The notes below the pieces were generated by a model. That model saw only the letters and a program-made list of their open reading frames with translations, searched no databases and was not told where the DNA came from. DNA of 64,000 nucleotides from Rhizobacter sp. (lineage in GTDB: Bacteria > Pseudomonadota > Gammaproteobacteria > Burkholderiales > Burkholderiaceae_C), in contig JAMLIM010000006.1 of NCBI GenBank assembly GCA_023954175.1, positions 1-64,000 of the forward strand, given 5' to 3'. Position 1 is the first letter of the stretch; every line of letters starts with the position of its first letter. Made by a program: the position numbers and the translations under genes. Positions 61,482-64,000 of the stretch are shown here, one piece after another.

Positions 61482-63743
61482 TCAACCTCCACCCGCGCGG
61501 GCACCTTCATTCGCGCGTTGCTGATACTGGTAGAGAAACTTGCGCCGCAGCAGGCCGCCCGGATCGTCGGGGATGCGGCGCAGCCACTGCTCCGCGGCGA
61601 GTTGTTCCTCGGTCGGGATCGGCTGTGCGCCCGGCACCGCGCCGTTCGCCTGCGGCTGCGCGCCCGCGGTGGCCTGCAGGGGCGCTGGCGATGAGGCGCG
61701 CTTCTGAGCCTGCGTCTGAGACGGCGCCTGTGTCTGAGCTGGCGCGGCATCGCCCGCTTTCGGCGCGCCTGCCGCATCCTTCGCCGCCAGCTTCGCAGCG
61801 GCGTCGGCGAACGTGTCACCTGGCTTCGGCGCGGGCTGCCCCGGCGCCTGGGCCGCAGAGGCGTTCCGGCCCTGTTCGCTGCCCGCCGGCTGCGCATCGC
61901 TGTTCCTGGCCTCACGCGGGGATGTCGACGAGGCCTCGGGCTTCTGGCCGGACGACGCGGAAGCGGAAGCCGAGGACGTGTCGGGCTTGCCGGTGCCGTC
62001 CGGCTGCGAATTCGCGTCGCCCTGCGACGTGTTCTTCGCGCCGTCGGTGGCTGACTTGTCCGTCGACGAACCGTCCTTGGTGTTCGATGCCTGCTGCTGA
62101 CCTTGCTGGCCCTGCTGGCCCTGCTGGCCCTGCTGGCCCTGCTGCGGCCCGCCTTGCCCGCTTTGCGAAGGTTCGCCCGCTTGCTTCGCGTCCTGCGGCT
62201 TGTCGCCTTGGGCCTGCTTCTGCGCCTGCTGTTTGCGCAGCAGCGCCTCGACCGCGGCCTTGTTGGCCTTGGCGTCGGCGTCGTTCGGATTGGCGGCGAG
62301 CGCCTTGTCGTAGGCTGCCACCGCGTCGCTGTAGCGGCCGAGCTGGGCGAGGGCATTGCCGCGGTTGTAGTCGGCGTGCGGGCCGCTCGCGCGCGAGAAG
62401 TTCTCGAGCGCCGACGCGTAGTTGCCGAGCTTGTACTCGGCGCTGCCCCGTTGTTCGGCGTCGGTCGCGAGCTTGGCCGCCTTGGCGTAGTCGCCTGCCT
62501 TCATCGCCGCCGCGGCCTGCTGGTCGGGGCGCAGCCAGGCGTCGCGCCAACCCGCTGCGTGCGCCGGCGTCGGCGGCACGAGCAGCGCGCCCAGCGTGAC
62601 GAGGCCGGCCAGCGCCAGCACAGCCGCCGGGCGTTCGCGCGACGCTTTGGAGGACGGTTTGGGCGACGGCTTGGGCGACGGCACGGCGGGGGCCGCCGCA
62701 GCGTCGATCAGCGCATTGCGGCGGAACGCGAGCGCGGCCAGCGGCAGCAGCAACAGCACGAGCCACGGGCCTTCGTCGACCCAGGCGCTGGCCGCCGCCC
62801 CCTGCTTGCTGGCCGCGGCGTCGGTATGCGCCTGCGAGCCGGTGTCGAGCAGCGCACGCAGCGCGTCGCCGCTGCCGCTGATCGGCAGGTACGCACCGCC
62901 GCCGGCGCGCGCGATGGCTTGCAGCGCGGCGGCGTCCAGTCGCGCGATCTCGGGCTTGCCGGCCGCGTCGCGCAACAGGCGGCCCTGGGCGTCGAGCAGC
63001 GGCGCGCCCTGCTCGGTCCCGACGCCGACCACCGACACGCGGTAGCCCTCCTGGCGCAGCCGGGCGGCGGCTTCGGCGGCCGCATCGGCATGCGCGGCGT
63101 CCACGCCGTCGGCGATCAGCAGCAGCTCGCCGCTGCTCACGCCGGCCTGGCGCATCAACTCCGCACCCTTGAGCAGGCCGAGGTCCGCTCGGTTGCCCTG
63201 CACCGGCATGATGTCCGGGCTCAGTGCCTTGAGCAGCGCGCTCACGGTGTTCGCGTCGCGCGTCAGCGGCGCGACGGCGAAGGCGTCGCCCGCATAGGCG
63301 ACGAGGCCGGTCTGCCCTTCGCCGCCCAGCGCGAGCACGTCCTCCACCTTGAAGCGGGCGCGCTCCAGGCGCGACGGCTTCAGGTCGGTCGCCAGCATCG
63401 ATGTCGACAGGTCGAGCACGACGACGCGCGCGGCGCTCGTCTGGAACACCGGCTGCGGCTTCTTCTGCCATGTCGGGCCGGCGAGCGCAAGCACGGCGAT
63501 CGTCCAGCCCGCGGCCACCATGACCATGGTGCGGCCCACCGTTCGGCCCATCGTGCGGCCGCCCATGCCCGAGCGGCCGGCACCGGGGCCGCCGATCGTC
63601 AGCAGCGGCAGCAAAGGGGCGTCGATGGCGCGCTGCCAGGGGTTGTCGCCGCCGCCGTGGCGCGCCAGGCGCCAGGCGAGCAGGGCGAGCGGCAGCAGCG
63701 CGAGCAACCACAGCGGCCGGATGAAATGAAAAGCCTCAGGCAT
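61482..63743 (-). CDS. batB: BatB-BatC fusion: VWA domain plus TPR
   Basis: A 753-residue protein that joins two usually separate subunits. Residues 1-330 are BatB: two helices, then a von Willebrand A domain with MIDAS motif DLSTS (111-115), and another helix (WLVLLLLPLAALAFRR). A second hydrophobic segment (AAVLALAGLVTLGALLVPPT) precedes TPR repeats as in BatC (QAAAAMKAGDYAKAAKLATD; GRYSDAVAAYDKALAANPND). A long low-complexity tail rich in Gln, Ser and Ala follows (about 520-700), ending in LAAEQWLRRIPDDPGGLLRR. Start 63743 overlaps the BatA end by 8 bp. Confidence 0.9.
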   Translation of the reverse strand: MPEAFHFIRPLWLLALLPLALLAWRLARHGGGDNPWQRAIDAPLLPLLTIGGPGAGRSGMGGRTMGRTVGRTMVMVAAGWTIAVLALAGPTWQKKPQPVFQTSAARVVVLDLSTSMLATDLKPSRLERARFKVEDVLALGGEGQTGLVAYAGDAFAVAPLTRDANTVSALLKALSPDIMPVQGNRADLGLLKGAELMRQAGVSSGELLLIADGVDAAHADAAAEAAARLRQEGYRVSVVGVGTEQGAPLLDAQGRLLRDAAGKPEIARLDAAALQAIARAGGGAYLPISGSGDALRALLDTGSQAHTDAAASKQGAAASAWVDEGPWLVLLLLPLAALAFRRNALIDAAAAPAVPSPKPSPKPSSKASRERPAAVLALAGLVTLGALLVPPTPAHAAGWRDAWLRPDQQAAAAMKAGDYAKAAKLATDAEQRGSAEYKLGNYASALENFSRASGPHADYNRGNALAQLGRYSDAVAAYDKALAANPNDADAKANKAAVEALLRKQQAQKQAQGDKPQDAKQAGEPSQSGQGGPQQGQQGQQGQQGQQGQQQASNTKDGSSTDKSATDGAKNTSQGDANSQPDGTGKPDTSSASASASSGQKPEASSTSPREARNSDAQPAGSEQGRNASAAQAPGQPAPKPGDTFADAAAKLAAKDAAGAPKAGDAAPAQTQAPSQTQAQKRASSPAPLQATAGAQPQANGAVPGAQPIPTEEQLAAEQWLRRIPDDPGGLLRRKFLYQYQQRANEGARAGGG
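62103..62144. repeat. 9-bp repeat in the BatB/C tail
   Basis: CTGCTGGCC (plus strand) occurs four to five times in tandem and encodes repeated GQQ. Copy number can vary without shifting the frame. Confidence 0.85.
63525..63560. repeat. Imperfect 12-bp repeat in BatB
   Basis: Three 12-bp units (63525-63536, 63537-63548, 63549-63560) encode GRTMGRTVGRTM just before the second membrane helix. Each unit varies by one or two bases. Confidence 0.7.
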
Positions 63744-64000
63744 GCTTGCCCCCCGCTGCGCGTGGCCGCGACCAGAGCGCACCCGCACCGGCACCCGCAC
63801 CCGCACCCCCACCCGCGCCCGTACCAGACAGGCCGAGGGCGACGAGCACGCTCAGCAGCAGCGCGGCCGCCAGCGGCCAGACGTAGAGCTCCTCGACCGG
63901 CCGCCAGCTCTGCGCGTCCTTCGACAGCGGTTCGATCTTGTCGAGCTCGGCATAGATCTGCGCCAGGCTCACGACGTCGGCGGCGCGGAAGTAGCGCCCG
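63736..64000 (-). CDS. batA: BatA-like VWA protein, C-terminal part
   Basis: Only the C-terminal ~87 residues are inside the window; the frame is open at the right edge. GRYFRAADVVSLAQIYAELD followed by KIEPLSKDAQ is the end of a BatA von Willebrand A domain, and VEELYVWPLAAALLLSVLVA is the last membrane helix. A tail with alternating Gly-Ala (GAGGGAGAGAGAGA) comes from a 6-bp repeat. An apparent start at 63972 is internal. It overlaps the BatB/C start by 8 bp, so the bat genes form one operon with their upstream part outside the window. Confidence 0.88.
   Translation of the reverse strand, partial: GRYFRAADVVSLAQIYAELDKIEPLSKDAQSWRPVEELYVWPLAAALLLSVLVALGLSGTGAGGGAGAGAGAGALWSRPRAAGGKHA
63779..63826. 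repeat. 6-bp repeat near the batA 3' end
   Basis: About eight units of GCACCC with small variations encode alternating Gly and Ala. It is a likely slippage site but keeps the frame. Confidence 0.8.

Noticed and set aside
63736..63972. Independent 78-residue gene starting at 63972
   Set aside because: The frame continues upstream past the window edge with BatA VWA sequence; the start is internal.

Overview
The window is GC-rich (about 70%) chromosomal DNA around a replication origin. Gene content and order (purB; dnaA-dnaN-gyrB running left; rpmH-rnpA-yidD-yidC-mnmE running right; lptD-surA-rsmA with a divergent amgK) point to a betaproteobacterium of the order Burkholderiales. The hairpin-rich intergenic repeats and the elongated RnpA suggest the Rubrivivax/Leptothrix/Methylibium neighbourhood; that finer placement is inference only. 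I count about 54 protein genes, no tRNA or rRNA genes, no CRISPR array and no intact insertion sequence.

Left arm (1-12.3 kb). A partial purB is followed by a BMP-type nucleoside-like ABC importer (binding protein, ATPase, two permeases). An antisense DUF3667 membrane protein interrupts this set. A patch with signs of transfer follows: a Fic protein with a repeated upstream element, an extended SDR, and relics of a nitrilase and an IstB transposition ATPase. An acyl-CoA ligase closes the patch.

Origin block (12.3-22.3 kb). gyrB, dnaN and dnaA point left; rpmH, rnpA, yidD, yidC and mnmE point right. DnaA-box-like sites lie between dnaA and dnaN, just upstream of dnaA, and inside an unusual insert in rnpA. 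RNA metabolism, membrane insertion and replication genes are thus packed around the origin as in most bacteria.

Middle (22.3-43.5 kb). This part holds a histidine phosphatase/DUF3616 pair, a PepSY pair, a TetR-controlled MacB-like efflux operon with a perfect 26-bp palindrome, a BktB-like thiolase, a hemolysin III protein and a secreted barnase-type RNase followed by its barstar. The outer-membrane biogenesis cluster rsmA-surA-lptD comes next, divergent from amgK and lacking the usual pdxA and murU neighbours. A LysR regulator, a DMT transporter, an ABC exporter and an FkbM methyltransferase complete it.

Right arm (43.5-64 kb). An M20 peptidase carries an in-frame insertion derived from an intergenic hairpin repeat. 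Then come a lipase-like hydrolase, a dienoyl-CoA isomerase-like protein, a hairpin-repeat intergenic region, an orphan SLBB polysaccharide-export protein, a tightly coupled five-gene amino-acid operon (DMT exporter, aminotransferase, PhzF, VOC, threonine dehydratase-like), assorted hydrolases, an enolase-superfamily enzyme and a metallo-beta-lactamase-fold protein. The window ends in a BatA-BatB/C-BatD operon that runs off the right edge.
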